This document shows, piece after piece, positions 17,586 to 26,677 of a DNA stretch of 64,000 nucleotides. The stretch is taken from positions 1 through 64,000 of IMG/VR virus record IMGVR_UViG_3300037258_000125; one strand, 5' to 3'. Every line of letters begins with the position of its first letter. Within the stretch, counting starts at the first letter, position 1. A program made the translations under genes and the position numbers. Below the pieces are notes generated by a model, which saw nothing but the letters and a program-made list of their open reading frames with translations, was not told where the DNA came from and did no database searches. The stretch comes from a virus.

Positions 17586-17870
17586 TTATTGCGCCTTCAG
17601 AAGCTCCGCACGCTCGATAGCATGATTGAGCCACCAAGCAGCCTTCTTGAGATCCTCGATCAGGCGTCCCTTGAATGGCGCACGCCATAGATACGTCAAT
17701 GCAGTACCTACGGCTGCACCGACGCTCCCGTTCCTGTACGAGTCAGCAAGGATATCGACGACTTGAATCGTTTCGATTCCTGCTTGATTGTAGTGCGACG
17801 GATGATCTACTGGGTCACCCACATTGACCGTGATCTTCGCCTTACGTGTGTACTTCCGCTTCTTTGCCAT
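17586..17870 (-). CDS. DUF3310-family protein
   Basis: The 94-residue product begins behind a strong GGGAGG site. After a basic leader it has DPVDHPSHYNQAGIE, then YLWRAPFKG and EDLKKAAWWLNHAIE, the conserved blocks of DUF3310, a small helical family common in phage nucleotide-metabolism regions and sometimes called nucleotide kinase-like without biochemical proof. Its place between nrdJ and folE fits that context. The biochemical role is unknown. Confidence 0.85.
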   Translation of the reverse strand: MAKKRKYTRKAKITVNVGDPVDHPSHYNQAGIETIQVVDILADSYRNGSVGAAVGTALTYLWRAPFKGRLIEDLKKAAWWLNHAIERAELLKAQ

Positions 17871-17913
17871 AATGGCCTCCCGATTAGACTAGATACGCCC
17901 TAGTCAATGCGAC

Positions 17914-18132
17914 TTAGTTACCTGTGATCTCAAGACGAATGCGATGCTTAGCTTGGTCGAGTAACTCTGTCAACATACGCATCTCTGTGGTTGTGAATAC
18001 GTTGTTGAGCGCTTCTGAACACCTACTCTCCTGAATCGATTCCAGAGTATGATGAATCGATCCTAAGCGTCCCAACAACCAATGAGCTGCTTGGAGCCTT
18101 GTGATCCTTTGCGGTTTACGGATTGGAGGCAT
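17914..18132 (-). CDS. Small helical protein coupled to nrdJ
   Basis: The likely start is ATG 18132, five bases after the nrdJ stop, giving 72 residues; a longer frame would overlap nrdJ. The product is helical and charged (RLQAAHWLLGRLGSIHHTLESIQ, in two pieces), without cysteines for metal binding or membrane segments. Function unknown. Confidence 0.6.
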   Translation of the reverse strand: MPPIRKPQRITRLQAAHWLLGRLGSIHHTLESIQESRCSEALNNVFTTTEMRMLTELLDQAKHRIRLEITGN

Positions 18133-18137
18133 ATCAT

Positions 18138-20495
18138 TTACCCGCAATCCGAGTGGCCACAACTGGAACATGTCTTACATCCCTCTTTACGGATCAGAGT
18201 CAGAGAATGACATTGGGGACACATCTCCGCAGATGGCAGGACCGCTTGTGCTGTTTCCGAGACGCTCTGCGATTGACGAGTGCTCAAGATATCAGCGAGA
18301 TGAGCTCCGAGGTATGCAACAATGGAGCCATAGCGTTTTGGTTGCGTATCGTTGGGTCCTTTCACGAATGCAGTGTCATGCAAACTCTGCACTTCTTGCA
18401 GCTCTTTGGCAATGAAGCCTGCATTACCCTTCGTTTGCCTTAATAGAGCCGTAAGCATAAGGGACGTAGACATAATCCATTCGTGCGATCTTGCATCCTT
18501 AGAATGGATGAAGACTTCGAACGGATTGCCTAAGGCATCGAAATTGACGGTGAGGTAGAGAGATGAACCAAGTGTTGGCCACTTGATCTTCCGTGTGATA
18601 CCGAATAGTTGATCTGGTCTTGTAAGGGGCATGTTGTCTTTAGGTGCATCGGCAGCTGCGAGAAGTATAGATCCTCGTACATCTGAAGGGCGATAGGTAG
18701 TGCAACCTTTACAGCCGAGCGTGTACGCAAGGTCGTAGACTTTGACGAACCCTTCATAGGATGTATCCTTCGCAACATTGACCGTCTTCGTGACGCTAGC
18801 ATCGATCCAGTTTTGGACTGCAGCTAGCATCGTAACATGATCTTCGATCGTAAGATCGTCGACTGTTACAAAGTAGCCAGGGAGTCCGGTTGTAGCACTA
18901 CGTAGAATTGCTCCGAGGCTGTTCTGCATACAGTGTGCATAGAATCTGGAGCTGAAGCTCTGCGTGTCCATGATCTCTGGCTCACCTTCATTCCGACGAA
19001 CCTTACGCTTGTATGTATGAGCGAATACAGGTTCAATGCCAGAAGAGATATCGCCGTAGAAGATGGATGTAGTCCCCGTAGGTGCTACAGTTAGAAGCAC
19101 ACCATTACGGATACCATATTGTTGCAGTTCTGCAAGCACGACGTGATCAAGTTTACGTCCCGCGAAACCTCCTTGAAATTCGGCTGTCTTAAATAGCGGA
19201 AATGATCCGCGTTCTCTTGCAAGGTTGATTGATGTTTCGTATGCCGCTTGACAGATCGTATAGAAGATCTTGTCGGTTACCTCTCGTGCAGCAGGTGACC
19301 CATATCTCAATCCCAACTGAGCAAGAGCATCAGCAAGACCAGAAACACCAAGTCCGATTCTACGCTTGGCAAGTTCTTCCTCCTGTTGTGCTTTGAGCGG
19401 GTACTTTGTCTGTTCGATTACGTTGTCCAGGAAGCGAACACCTAATGCCGCAAGCTCTCCAAGGAGCTCGTAATCGAACGTAGCTGTTTCCTCGTATGGT
19501 GTGCGAACAAGTCGTGCGAGATTGATTGCACCGAGATTGCAAGTTCCATTAGGTGGAAGAGGCTGCTCACCACAAGGATTCGTGCACTGGATGTCTTCGC
19601 AGTACTTGAGATTGTTCAGATCATTGACACGATCAATGAAGATCACACCCGGTTCAGAGAACTCGTATGTGTTCTTAGTAATGAGTGCCCAGAGATCCTT
19701 TGCCTTATGCACAGAATATGCATACTGCTTCTCGTGAGTCTCGTCATCGGTAAAGTCATATTCCTCTAGCGACGCTTCACGCTCAGCGGGAGGAACATTG
19801 AAGTACAATACCCATTCTTCGTTCTCACGCACAGCTTCCATGAAAGCGTCAGAGATAAGGACACTCACGTTGAAGTTCGTGAGTCTATCCTTAGTCTGCT
19901 TGGCTTTAATGAATGCGGGGAGATCAGGATGAGTATCACAGAGTGTCCCCATCATAGCACCACGACGATGACCTGCAGACATCACAGTGTCAGAGGTTGA
20001 GTCCCACATGTCCATGAAAGGTAATGGACCGGATGCTCTGGACCCGACCCCCCTCACCTCGGCGCCCTGTGGTCGTAGTGTAGAAAAATTTGTGCCCATA
20101 CCACCACCTGCTTGTAGTGTGATGGCATTGTCTTTGTTCGCATCCATGATGGATTGCATTGAATCTTCCATCGTGCGATTCACGTAACAGTTCATCAATG
20201 TTACGTTCTTGGACGTTCCTGCACCTGCGAGAATGCGCCCACCCGGCATCCAGAGCCCCGCAGTCATTGCATGATAACAAGCTGCTGCGAAGTCGTCATT
20301 ATCTTCCCCGCAGATAGCTTTTGCTACCCGCCAGAACGTTTCTCCTGGATTCTTCTCATCCTTGTATCGGTACTTGTCGTGCCAGATCGTCAATGACAAT
20401 GGATGGTCGAAGAGTGGGAAAGACTGATGCTTCGGGTCCAGACGTCCTGTGAACCCGTTCTTTGCGAGCTTAGAAACCGATGTAGCTATGGTCAT
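18138..20495 (-). CDS. nrdJ: Adenosylcobalamin-dependent (class II) ribonucleotide reductase
   Basis: The 785-residue enzyme reduces ribonucleotides to deoxyribonucleotides with a B12-generated thiyl radical, so it works with or without oxygen. Seen motifs: VTLMNCYV (active-site Cys), LQAGGGMGTNFSTLRP, RRGAMMGTL, the finger-loop NPCGEQPLPPNGTCNLGAINL region with radical Cys, and TVAPTGTTSIF. The C-terminus has CPQCHSLTLIRKEGCKTCSSCG, the zinc-ribbon/redox tail common in NrdJ. No separate small subunit is present, as expected for class II. A strong AAGGGG site precedes the ATG. Confidence 0.95.
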   Translation of the reverse strand: MTIATSVSKLAKNGFTGRLDPKHQSFPLFDHPLSLTIWHDKYRYKDEKNPGETFWRVAKAICGEDNDDFAAACYHAMTAGLWMPGGRILAGAGTSKNVTLMNCYVNRTMEDSMQSIMDANKDNAITLQAGGGMGTNFSTLRPQGAEVRGVGSRASGPLPFMDMWDSTSDTVMSAGHRRGAMMGTLCDTHPDLPAFIKAKQTKDRLTNFNVSVLISDAFMEAVRENEEWVLYFNVPPAEREASLEEYDFTDDETHEKQYAYSVHKAKDLWALITKNTYEFSEPGVIFIDRVNDLNNLKYCEDIQCTNPCGEQPLPPNGTCNLGAINLARLVRTPYEETATFDYELLGELAALGVRFLDNVIEQTKYPLKAQQEEELAKRRIGLGVSGLADALAQLGLRYGSPAAREVTDKIFYTICQAAYETSINLARERGSFPLFKTAEFQGGFAGRKLDHVVLAELQQYGIRNGVLLTVAPTGTTSIFYGDISSGIEPVFAHTYKRKVRRNEGEPEIMDTQSFSSRFYAHCMQNSLGAILRSATTGLPGYFVTVDDLTIEDHVTMLAAVQNWIDASVTKTVNVAKDTSYEGFVKVYDLAYTLGCKGCTTYRPSDVRGSILLAAADAPKDNMPLTRPDQLFGITRKIKWPTLGSSLYLTVNFDALGNPFEVFIHSKDARSHEWIMSTSLMLTALLRQTKGNAGFIAKELQEVQSLHDTAFVKGPNDTQPKRYGSIVAYLGAHLADILSTRQSQSVSETAQAVLPSAEMCPQCHSLTLIRKEGCKTCSSCGHSDCG

Positions 20496-20509
20496 GATAC
20501 CCCTTACCC

Positions 20510-20761
20510 CTAGATGGCAGTCTTTTTCAGCTGCACGATGTTGTTGGGAACTTTCGATGTCTTACGTCTCTTTCCTCTTCCTTGGATGAGACGATCGTTG
20601 AGCTTTATGAAATCGTTTCGTAGGCGTCGATTTGGGCCTAGGTTGTCGATTCCTTCTCCTACCGCTTGTATCGCGTCATGCATTGACATTGTCTTACCGA
20701 CGCCTGCGTAAAATAATGCACTGAGTTTCCAGTACTGTTTTGTTCGTTCTTCCAGGTTCAT
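20510..20761 (-). CDS. Unknown 83-residue protein, first gene of the nrdJ operon
   Basis: Starts behind TAAGGGGCGTCA, just downstream of the leftward promoter at 20788-20816. It is a mixed-charge helical protein ending in a basic segment (QGRGKRRKTSKVP) that may bind nucleic acid. No family recognised. Its position as the leader gene of nrdJ is the only functional clue. Confidence 0.7.
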   Translation of the reverse strand: MNLEERTKQYWKLSALFYAGVGKTMSMHDAIQAVGEGIDNLGPNRRLRNDFIKLNDRLIQGRGKRRKTSKVPNNIVQLKKTAI

Positions 20762-20787
20762 TGACGCCCCTTATGAGTGCATTTTTT

Positions 20788-20816
20788 ATTATACAACATT
20801 CCGATGAAGATAGCAA
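20788..20816 (-). promoter_or_regulatory. Sigma70-like promoter for the nrdJ-folE-dcd operon
   Basis: Reading leftward, -35 TTGCTA (20811-20816) and -10 TATAAT (20788-20793) are 17 bp apart. Immediately upstream of the -35 is CCATAATTTGGACTC, a block shared with other leftward promoters. Confidence 0.85.
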
Positions 20817-20838
20817 GAGTCCAAATTATGGTAAGACC

Positions 20839-21207
20839 TTACCGCTTCAAGATTTCCTCAAACTCCTTCGTGAACTGTACATTTAACGGAGCATCTCGGA
20901 ACATTGGTGCGATCTCTTGTGGTTTATATCCAGCAAGTCCGCAACCCACCGAGACTACTTGAAAGTATAATTCTGGATGTTCCCTTGCATAGAGTAGGAA
21001 TGTAGCAATGAAAGGTCTGATGCGATGTAGCGGAAGAACAAAGAGTGCAGAATCTTTAGTCGGGATTGCATATGCTTTTCCTGTACGACCCCAACCAATA
21101 CCGTATTGAGCACCCCATTTATCAACAGCTTCTTTCGCAGAACCACGCCCATGACGCCCCGCAAGGTTAGAACCAAACACAAAGATGGTTTCTCGCTCTT
21201 CAGTCAT
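20839..21207 (-). CDS. Macro-domain-like (A1S_2505 type) protein
   Basis: The 122-residue product has IFVFGSNLAGRHGRGSA, WGRTGKAYAIPTKD and VSVGCGLAGY, matching the phage family related to macro domains and annotated as A1S_2505-like. Macro domains bind ADP-ribose or related nucleotides, so it may reverse host ADP-ribosylation or process NAD-derived metabolites, but catalysis is unproven. It starts in an ATGA overlap with the next upstream gene. Confidence 0.8.
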   Translation of the reverse strand: MTEERETIFVFGSNLAGRHGRGSAKEAVDKWGAQYGIGWGRTGKAYAIPTKDSALFVLPLHRIRPFIATFLLYAREHPELYFQVVSVGCGLAGYKPQEIAPMFRDAPLNVQFTKEFEEILKR

Positions 21208-21404
21208 ATCATGTTCATCGTCATCATGAGTGCTTGATCTTTAGTGAATCCTTCTTTTTCGAGATCTAGGAAGTATTTGCGTTTGACCCTTGCTATGATT
21301 GTAAAGTACTCTGACATTTCGGTTTCAGTACGCTTAAGCTTTTCAAGCGCAGCTTTGAAATCGTCTTTTGGGTCAAGGGTGACTAGTGTTGGTTTATCAG
21401 TCAT
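21204..21404 (-). CDS. Small helical protein between polA and the macro gene
   Basis: A 66-residue, charged, helical product joined to both neighbours by ATGA overlaps, which supports real translation. It contains KAALEKLKRTETEMSEYFTI and a C-terminal EGFTKDQALMMTMNMI. No family recognised. Confidence 0.7.
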   Translation of the reverse strand: MTDKPTLVTLDPKDDFKAALEKLKRTETEMSEYFTIIARVKRKYFLDLEKEGFTKDQALMMTMNMI

Positions 21405-24400
21405 GCTGCTTGACTCCAGTCATATTTGTGAAGGTCTGTTAGGTTGCCCCAACGTTTGCCGAGCTTAGCGTCACCGATGATTGGGATCTTTCTGATGCCC
21501 CACACCTTCGCTGTCTCAGAGATCCTAGCAGTAGTCTCGGCAGCGATATCTTCGATCAGTGGTTGATCATTAGGCACTTCATACAGGATCGAGTCATACA
21601 CTGTATTGACGATATCCACGTTATGCTTTGCTACACGAGGCTGCATCTGCATTCCAACATGCATCACGATATCGCTGACGATACTCTGCATGAAGAAGTT
21701 ACATGCTTCATTCTGGATATCGTTTAGCCGTTCGAAGCTCACAACACCGAGACGCTTCTTCCGTCCAAAGGATGTTACGAGAGTCTTACCTAGGGTAACG
21801 GACTCACGAATCTTCAATAGGAATTGTCTGGCGCCAGGATATCTTTTGTACCAACCTTCTAAATATACCTGAGCGACTTCAGGTGTGTCATCGATCTGAT
21901 CTGCAAGACCGAATGCAGAGATGCCGTATGGGATACCGAAGTTTACGTTCTTCGCACGCATCTTCTGTTCAGCACGTAATCTTGAAGGATCTGAGAATAC
22001 GTTGAACTTGAGCTCTTGCTTACTCAGGAACTCTGGTGTATAGTCTTTGATCGTCCCAAAGATAGCGTCGCATGTAACATCGTGGACAGACATACCTTTG
22101 GTGGTATAGATCTTAGAAAGGGTTTCATCGCCGCTGAGCTCTGCTAAAATCCTGAGCTCCGCTTGGTTAGCATCCGACTCAAGATAGAGCTTCCCATCTC
22201 TGGCTTTGAACTGACCCTTGAGCTTTGGATCACGAGGGATATTGAGGAGGTTGGGGTCTTCTGATGCGAGGCGCCCAGTACCTGTTCCATGTATCTTGTA
22301 GGTAGTATGGACTCCCCCGTCTGTATTGATCCAACCTGTAACGTGTTTGCCTTTGGAGTCTTCGTGGTCGAGTGCCGGAACAACATATGTCGAACGCGCC
22401 TTTTGAACCTTGCGATTCTTCCGTAGTGCGATGACAACTGGATTTGTCGCAGGTAACTTTTCCAAGGTTTTGACATCTGTGCTCGTTGGCCTCTTCCCTT
22501 TGATCGTCAGCTTCATTACGTCATACAGTAGAGTCGAGAGCTGGGCGGGAGAGTTCGCATTGATCTCTGTATGCCCATATTCCAGGCTATACTTATTGAT
22601 CTCTCCGGTATACTTTGTAATCTCAGCCTGGAGAGTCTTATCATTCTCTTGCACTTGAGCAACATCGAGCTCCATACCCTTCATCTCAATCTTAGTCAGG
22701 TAGGCTGACATCGGTATGAGTGTCTTAGTATAGAGCTTTTCGCTGTGCGGATCAGATTTGACTGAGTTGCGAATGTGCGGGAAGACTTGTTTCGTAGCAG
22801 AAATATCTCTACCGGTATAGTCATAAAGAACTGGTAATGGAATATCAGCATAGGTAATATTGTACCCCTTTGGGTACTTTGATGGATCAAGATAAGGCTT
22901 GATCATATATTTCCAATCAGGGGCTCCTAAATAGTCGGAAGCTACTGATTCAAGGTCGTGGATCCCTTTGGTTGTGTCTAAGCAGTTATGAGACTTATAT
23001 CCTTCGGCTATGAGTGTCCTTGTTTCAGTCTCGATCCCAATAACTTCTCCCATTCCAAGAAATTCGGCCGAAACGATTTTAACGGGCGTACATTTTCTAT
23101 TACCTCTCCAAACACGTTCAGCTTTCTCTAACAGTCTTACAGGTCTAAATGTTCCAAGGGCTCGAAGGCCTTCTTTATATCCTCGGAAACTAACTTTAGC
23201 GGAGCTTTTATAGGGGTACTTGTAATAGTTGGTGTCAAATCCCTTTAGCTTAAGATATTCGAGGGTTTGGTCAAGTACCTTTCCTGGGTTCTGTGCAAAA
23301 CTAAGATCCCAATTGGAATCACCATTTTCTCCTGTCCAACCCGAATTAAGAGTGCCTTCTCCATCAAGAATTCCAGATATGTACCCTCCGATACGAGTAT
23401 CGTCGACTTCCCAAGGAGCGGCAAAGAAGAAGAGTTCAGCTTGTTTTCCGCTCATAACAAGCTGCGCAAGCTTTTCCGTTGTAATCCATCGTGCCCATCT
23501 CTGTCCATAAATTCGTGCAGCCCACATATGTCTGTCGCTACTAATTACTTCACCCTTCTCAGTGGAAAGTTTATACCTGGGGGCAAGTAGCCGTTTTAGA
23601 GCTAGAACTTTCGATGGCTTAAAGTTACCTCCTGGCGGTTTACCGTTAGCCCATCTCGAAGAGGTTCCCTGGTTCCCATCAACAGCATCTTTCTTATACT
23701 CATCAAATCCAATAAGTTGATCCCCAATGTTCACTTCAGCGATTCGTGTCCAGGTAAGATCAGTCTTTAGAACGCGTGTTTCCGGTGAAAGACAGTAGGA
23801 CATGAGCATTGTGTCTTCGTCGACGCGGACATTATCCACTCCGGCTTGAATGAAGAACTTTGCGTCAAACTTACCGTTATGCCACACAAAACGACAGCGA
23901 GAGTCAAATAGACTACGAGTCGCGCGTGTAAGCTCAGACGGAACGATATAAACAAGAGCTGGATCAACGCAGAACCCAGAGCACAGAATATGATCGCGAA
24001 GAAAATCAAACCCGGAAAATCCACCAGTCTCTGTATCAGCGGCTGCGACAACATCTGGATCATCCCATTGTTTGGCGAGGTTGAGGATCTCTTCTTCGCT
24101 GGATATGACTTTGAACTTGGGGACAATGTATTGGCGATAGTCCCTAAGACCCTTCGCAAGTTGGCATGCATAATCCACATCAGCCATAAACTGCGATAGG
24201 CTACCAAAGCCTCGCATAAGGTATGAAGGATGAACTGCAGCAACAATACCTCTGGCTGCGATATCAGACGGAAAGACTTGCCCCCGTACTTGTGTAATTT
24301 TGAGCCCAAAGTTGTTGGTCACACTCCATAGAGCACCAGCACCCAGAGCTAGTATGATCTGATGCGGATGTTGTCGGAGCTCTGCTAGTAGTCGAGGTTG

Positions 24401-24679
24401 ACAGCATCCAACAGCCGTGGCAAGCTTATCAGCGTCCTTTGATTTGGAGGTCCCAGGAAAGCATTGATGGCTGTTCGTGATATACGGATTGAGATCTGGA
24501 TGCTGGGCTAATGCTGCTTTAAGGAGTTCGCCAGAAGGTCCTACGAATGGGAGCTCTTCTCGGATCTCATTCTTTCCTGGGCTTTCACCAACAATGACGA
24601 GCGGGCTCATAGGATCTCCTCGGGAACCTACAAGCTTCCCAAGTGGATAAGTACAATGCTGACAACGAACCAAGCTCAT
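21401..24679 (-). CDS. polA: DNA polymerase I with N-terminal uracil-DNA-glycosylase-like domain and intein
   Basis: The 1092-residue precursor has four parts. Residues 1-180 resemble family 4/5 uracil-DNA glycosylase (CQHC, VIVGESPGKNE, LPFVGPSGELL, AAVHPSYLMR). Residues 205-295 and 566-650 form a DEDDy 3'-5' exonuclease: DTETGG (ExoI), WHNGKFDAKFF (ExoII), YTGRDISATKQ (ExoIII). Residues 296-565 are an intein. The rest is a family A polymerase: motif A DANQAELRILAELSGD, motif B RAKNVNFGIPYGISAFGLA, motif C VYDSILYEV. Motif C has YDS where HDE is usual; the catalytic Asp is kept. After splicing the enzyme is about 822 residues. It is the phage replicative polymerase. Coupled downstream by ATGA. 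Confidence 0.93.
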   Translation of the reverse strand: MSLVRCQHCTYPLGKLVGSRGDPMSPLVIVGESPGKNEIREELPFVGPSGELLKAALAQHPDLNPYITNSHQCFPGTSKSKDADKLATAVGCCQPRLLAELRQHPHQIILALGAGALWSVTNNFGLKITQVRGQVFPSDIAARGIVAAVHPSYLMRGFGSLSQFMADVDYACQLAKGLRDYRQYIVPKFKVISSEEEILNLAKQWDDPDVVAAADTETGGFSGFDFLRDHILCSGFCVDPALVYIVPSELTRATRSLFDSRCRFVWHNGKFDAKFFIQAGVDNVRVDEDTMLMSYCLSPETRVLKTDLTWTRIAEVNIGDQLIGFDEYKKDAVDGNQGTSSRWANGKPPGGNFKPSKVLALKRLLAPRYKLSTEKGEVISSDRHMWAARIYGQRWARWITTEKLAQLVMSGKQAELFFFAAPWEVDDTRIGGYISGILDGEGTLNSGWTGENGDSNWDLSFAQNPGKVLDQTLEYLKLKGFDTNYYKYPYKSSAKVSFRGYKEGLRALGTFRPVRLLEKAERVWRGNRKCTPVKIVSAEFLGMGEVIGIETETRTLIAEGYKSHNCLDTTKGIHDLESVASDYLGAPDWKYMIKPYLDPSKYPKGYNITYADIPLPVLYDYTGRDISATKQVFPHIRNSVKSDPHSEKLYTKTLIPMSAYLTKIEMKGMELDVAQVQENDKTLQAEITKYTGEINKYSLEYGHTEINANSPAQLSTLLYDVMKLTIKGKRPTSTDVKTLEKLPATNPVVIALRKNRKVQKARSTYVVPALDHEDSKGKHVTGWINTDGGVHTTYKIHGTGTGRLASEDPNLLNIPRDPKLKGQFKARDGKLYLESDANQAELRILAELSGDETLSKIYTTKGMSVHDVTCDAIFGTIKDYTPEFLSKQELKFNVFSDPSRLRAEQKMRAKNVNFGIPYGISAFGLADQIDDTPEVAQVYLEGWYKRYPGARQFLLKIRESVTLGKTLVTSFGRKKRLGVVSFERLNDIQNEACNFFMQSIVSDIVMHVGMQMQPRVAKHNVDIVNTVYDSILYEVPNDQPLIEDIAAETTARISETAKVWGIRKIPIIGDAKLGKRWGNLTDLHKYDWSQAA
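22985..23794 (-). other. Intein with single LAGLIDADG motif inside PolA exonuclease domain
   Basis: Codons 296-565 of polA encode a self-splicing protein insert. It starts with Cys (CLSPETRVL, block A), has a block-B-like ISSDRHMWAA with His, a LAGLIDADG-type helix (YISGILDGEGTL), and ends VIGIETETRTLIAEGYKSHN followed by Cys+1. Penultimate His and terminal Asn match class 1 inteins. Joined exteins read DEDTMLMSY-CLDTTKGIHD, the normal ExoII-ExoIII linker. The 270-residue size leaves room for a small homing endonuclease. Confidence 0.93.
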
Positions 24680-24737
24680 GCTGAATTAGCCTTGTGTGCT
24701 CATTCCCAACAACCAGAGGTGCTCATTCCCGCTGGTG

Positions 24738-25556
24738 CTATCGATAACCGTATCCATTAAAGAGTGATACAGCACGATCATAGTCGACACCCATATTTAC
24801 GGAGTATTCACCTTTTTCCCACCAGTCACCTCTAGGAGGCATCTTAACTGATAAGTTGAATACCAATCTGTTGTATGCACAACGCATTGGTACTGCTGAA
24901 TCGATTGATCGTACGTAGGGTATCTGTGCACAGATTGCATCGTCGACTAGATCGTCAGAGAAGCCGAACATATGAATCTGCCGCTTTGGATTCATTGCAT
25001 GAAGCATCTCGATCGCCCAACGACGCGATCCATGATACTCGACGATATTACGAGGTACACCCCACCATGCAATCTGAGGATGTGTTGCAAAGGCTTCAGC
25101 AGCACGAAGGAAATCTGCCTTTGTCTTACCCTGAGGTAGGTACATAAATGGAACACCGCGATAGTCGTAGAACTCTTTCAGCCCTTGGTTCCATGGACCA
25201 ATAGCTTCTTGACAGTTTGCGATCGTCTGATCCGTATCGAGATACGCATCAGGGAGAACAATACAGTCAGGTTTGACAATGCTTGTTGCTTCCCTGATCA
25301 TATCGAATTCGACGGGCTTCCCCAACTCCACGACAGAGTTGTCAAGGATCACCAGTTCACGTGAATAAGGATACAAGCCATAGTTGGTTTTGTTCTGCTC
25401 GAGAAAGTATTTGCCATCGAACAATAGACGGTATCCGTCTTTGTGTTCTGGCTTCACAATGTCATGAGCAAGCAAAAGTTGACTGCGCGGCAGAACATCA
25501 CGTCTAGCCATCGCAGAGAGAATCTGGAGTGGCGCCACTGCACAATACTGAGCCAT
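24738..25556 (-). CDS. dpdA: DpdA-like 7-deazaguanine DNA transglycosylase
   Basis: The 272-residue product resembles the TIM-barrel tRNA-guanine transglycosylase superfamily in the phage form that inserts preQ0 into DNA: ELVILDNSVVELGKPVEFD and KPDCIVLPDAYLDT carry strand-end Asp residues, followed by FMYLPQGKT, IAWWGVPRNIVE, IHMFGFSDDLVDD and VRSIDSAVP. I see no CxCxxC zinc cluster of canonical TGT. Identity rests largely on queC, queD, queE and folE nearby, which have no other use in a phage lacking tRNA genes. It starts behind GAGGGGAAAGAG and overlaps the upstream stop (TAATG). Confidence 0.78.
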   Translation of the reverse strand: MAQYCAVAPLQILSAMARRDVLPRSQLLLAHDIVKPEHKDGYRLLFDGKYFLEQNKTNYGLYPYSRELVILDNSVVELGKPVEFDMIREATSIVKPDCIVLPDAYLDTDQTIANCQEAIGPWNQGLKEFYDYRGVPFMYLPQGKTKADFLRAAEAFATHPQIAWWGVPRNIVEYHGSRRWAIEMLHAMNPKRQIHMFGFSDDLVDDAICAQIPYVRSIDSAVPMRCAYNRLVFNLSVKMPPRGDWWEKGEYSVNMGVDYDRAVSLFNGYGYR

Positions 25557-25756
25557 TACTCTTTCCCCTCTAGGAATTCGCGGACCTTGGTGAGCTTGTC
25601 GATGAGCTCATCCAGTTCGTCCTTTGCTTCTTCGTACTGTTTCGACTCGATTAGAGTCTCAACACTCAAACATTCCTCTGCAGCTTCGCCACAGTCTTGT
25701 ACCGCGTCATCGTCGTCGACGGGTAGAAGAAGCTTCTGATTTGGTGTGTCAGACAT
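25556..25756 (-). CDS. Small acidic coiled-coil-like protein
   Basis: Start ATG 25756 is chosen because it overlaps the stop of the short gene upstream (TAATG), giving 66 residues; an alternative ATG at 25810 with AGGGA would add 18. It is very acidic (PVDDDDAVQD) and ends in a helical EEAKDELDELIDKLTKV segment. It overlaps the dpdA start by one base. Function unknown; a partner or inhibitor role for the modification genes is only a guess. Confidence 0.65.
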   Translation of the reverse strand: MSDTPNQKLLLPVDDDDAVQDCGEAAEECLSVETLIESKQYEEAKDELDELIDKLTKVREFLEGKE

Positions 25757-25896
25757 TAAGACACCGGAATATATGCGACTTGGGTCCAATTCCAACCTTT
25801 GAGTTGCCATATAGTCCCTGTCTTCACGACTACATAGAGGCAGCTCTGTAGTAGAAATGTATCCACAACATCTTGTGAATCGAATGGTGATACCAT
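25756..25896 (-). CDS. Short protein after queE, unknown
   Basis: A 46-residue frame starting at ATG 25896, one base past the queE stop, and ending in a TAATG overlap with the next gene. The tight spacing on both sides is the main support. It contains VVDTFLLQSCLYVVVKTGTI and a Trp-rich end (WQLKGWNWTQV). No family recognised. Confidence 0.5.
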   Translation of the reverse strand: MVSPFDSQDVVDTFLLQSCLYVVVKTGTIWQLKGWNWTQVAYIPVS

Positions 25897-25897
25897 G

Positions 25898-26677
25898 TTA
25901 GACGCCTTGTTTGTTGCCCCAGACGAGGACGTGCATCTGTGGAAGGAATTTGACATTGCAGAGATACTGATGCCTCATGACATCTCTTAAGAGATGATCA
26001 TAGCGATCCATAAGTAATGTTCTGAGATGGGATCTCGAGACGTTCTGATCCTTACCAGGAGGCATAGGATTACCTAGTGATAGGAAGAACTGTGACTCGC
26101 GAAGATCCTTACGAACAAGAACGTAGCGTTCGTATAGGAGTGAAGCGAATTCAAGGTCGCGCTCGTCAAAGATCACGACCTTCATGGACATCCGTATCTT
26201 AGGTCCAGAGTCCATGAAGAAGTCGAGCTTCTCTTGATCGTAGCGTTCACCCATTCCCGGACCCTTAGGTGATACTACGACGTGGGAACATCCAAAGAGC
26301 CAGTCAGGAACGAAGGTGCCCTGCGTCTCAACTTGGATATTGATCCCCTGACGTAAGAGTTCACCAACGAGTTCCCTCAGATCATGGATGCATGGGTTAC
26401 CTCCAGAGAACGTAACCCAGTTCGTTGTGTGTTCTCCCTGAGCCTTGCGGTACTTGAGGAACTCTTCTGCAATCTGGGTTTGTGTCCACCAGGACGCATT
26501 CCTTGAAACTTTCTCCGGATCAACAGCATGCATAGAGTCACACATCTTGCACTTGTAATCGCAGAGACCGAACCGAATGAAATAGGTCTGGAGACCTATA
26601 ACAGCTCCCTCTCCTTGGACTGTGGGGCCGAAGACCTCCATCACTGGGATCTTCTTTACACTCGGTTGGTCGTTCAT
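25898..26677 (-). CDS. queE: 7-carboxy-7-deazaguanine synthase
   Basis: QueE is a radical-SAM enzyme that turns 6-carboxy-tetrahydropterin into 7-carboxy-7-deazaguanine. The 259-residue product shows EVFGPTVQGEGAVIG at the N-terminus, the Cys motif LCDYKCKMCDS (CX3CX2C) that holds the 4Fe-4S cluster, WVTFSGGNPCIH with the SAM-binding GG motif, and VETQGTFVPDW. Residues 150-165 (VVSPKGPGMGE) match the substrate region. Its start overlaps the upstream HTH gene (ATGA). Confidence 0.93.
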   Translation of the reverse strand: MNDQPSVKKIPVMEVFGPTVQGEGAVIGLQTYFIRFGLCDYKCKMCDSMHAVDPEKVSRNASWWTQTQIAEEFLKYRKAQGEHTTNWVTFSGGNPCIHDLRELVGELLRQGINIQVETQGTFVPDWLFGCSHVVVSPKGPGMGERYDQEKLDFFMDSGPKIRMSMKVVIFDERDLEFASLLYERYVLVRKDLRESQFFLSLGNPMPPGKDQNVSRSHLRTLLMDRYDHLLRDVMRHQYLCNVKFLPQMHVLVWGNKQGV

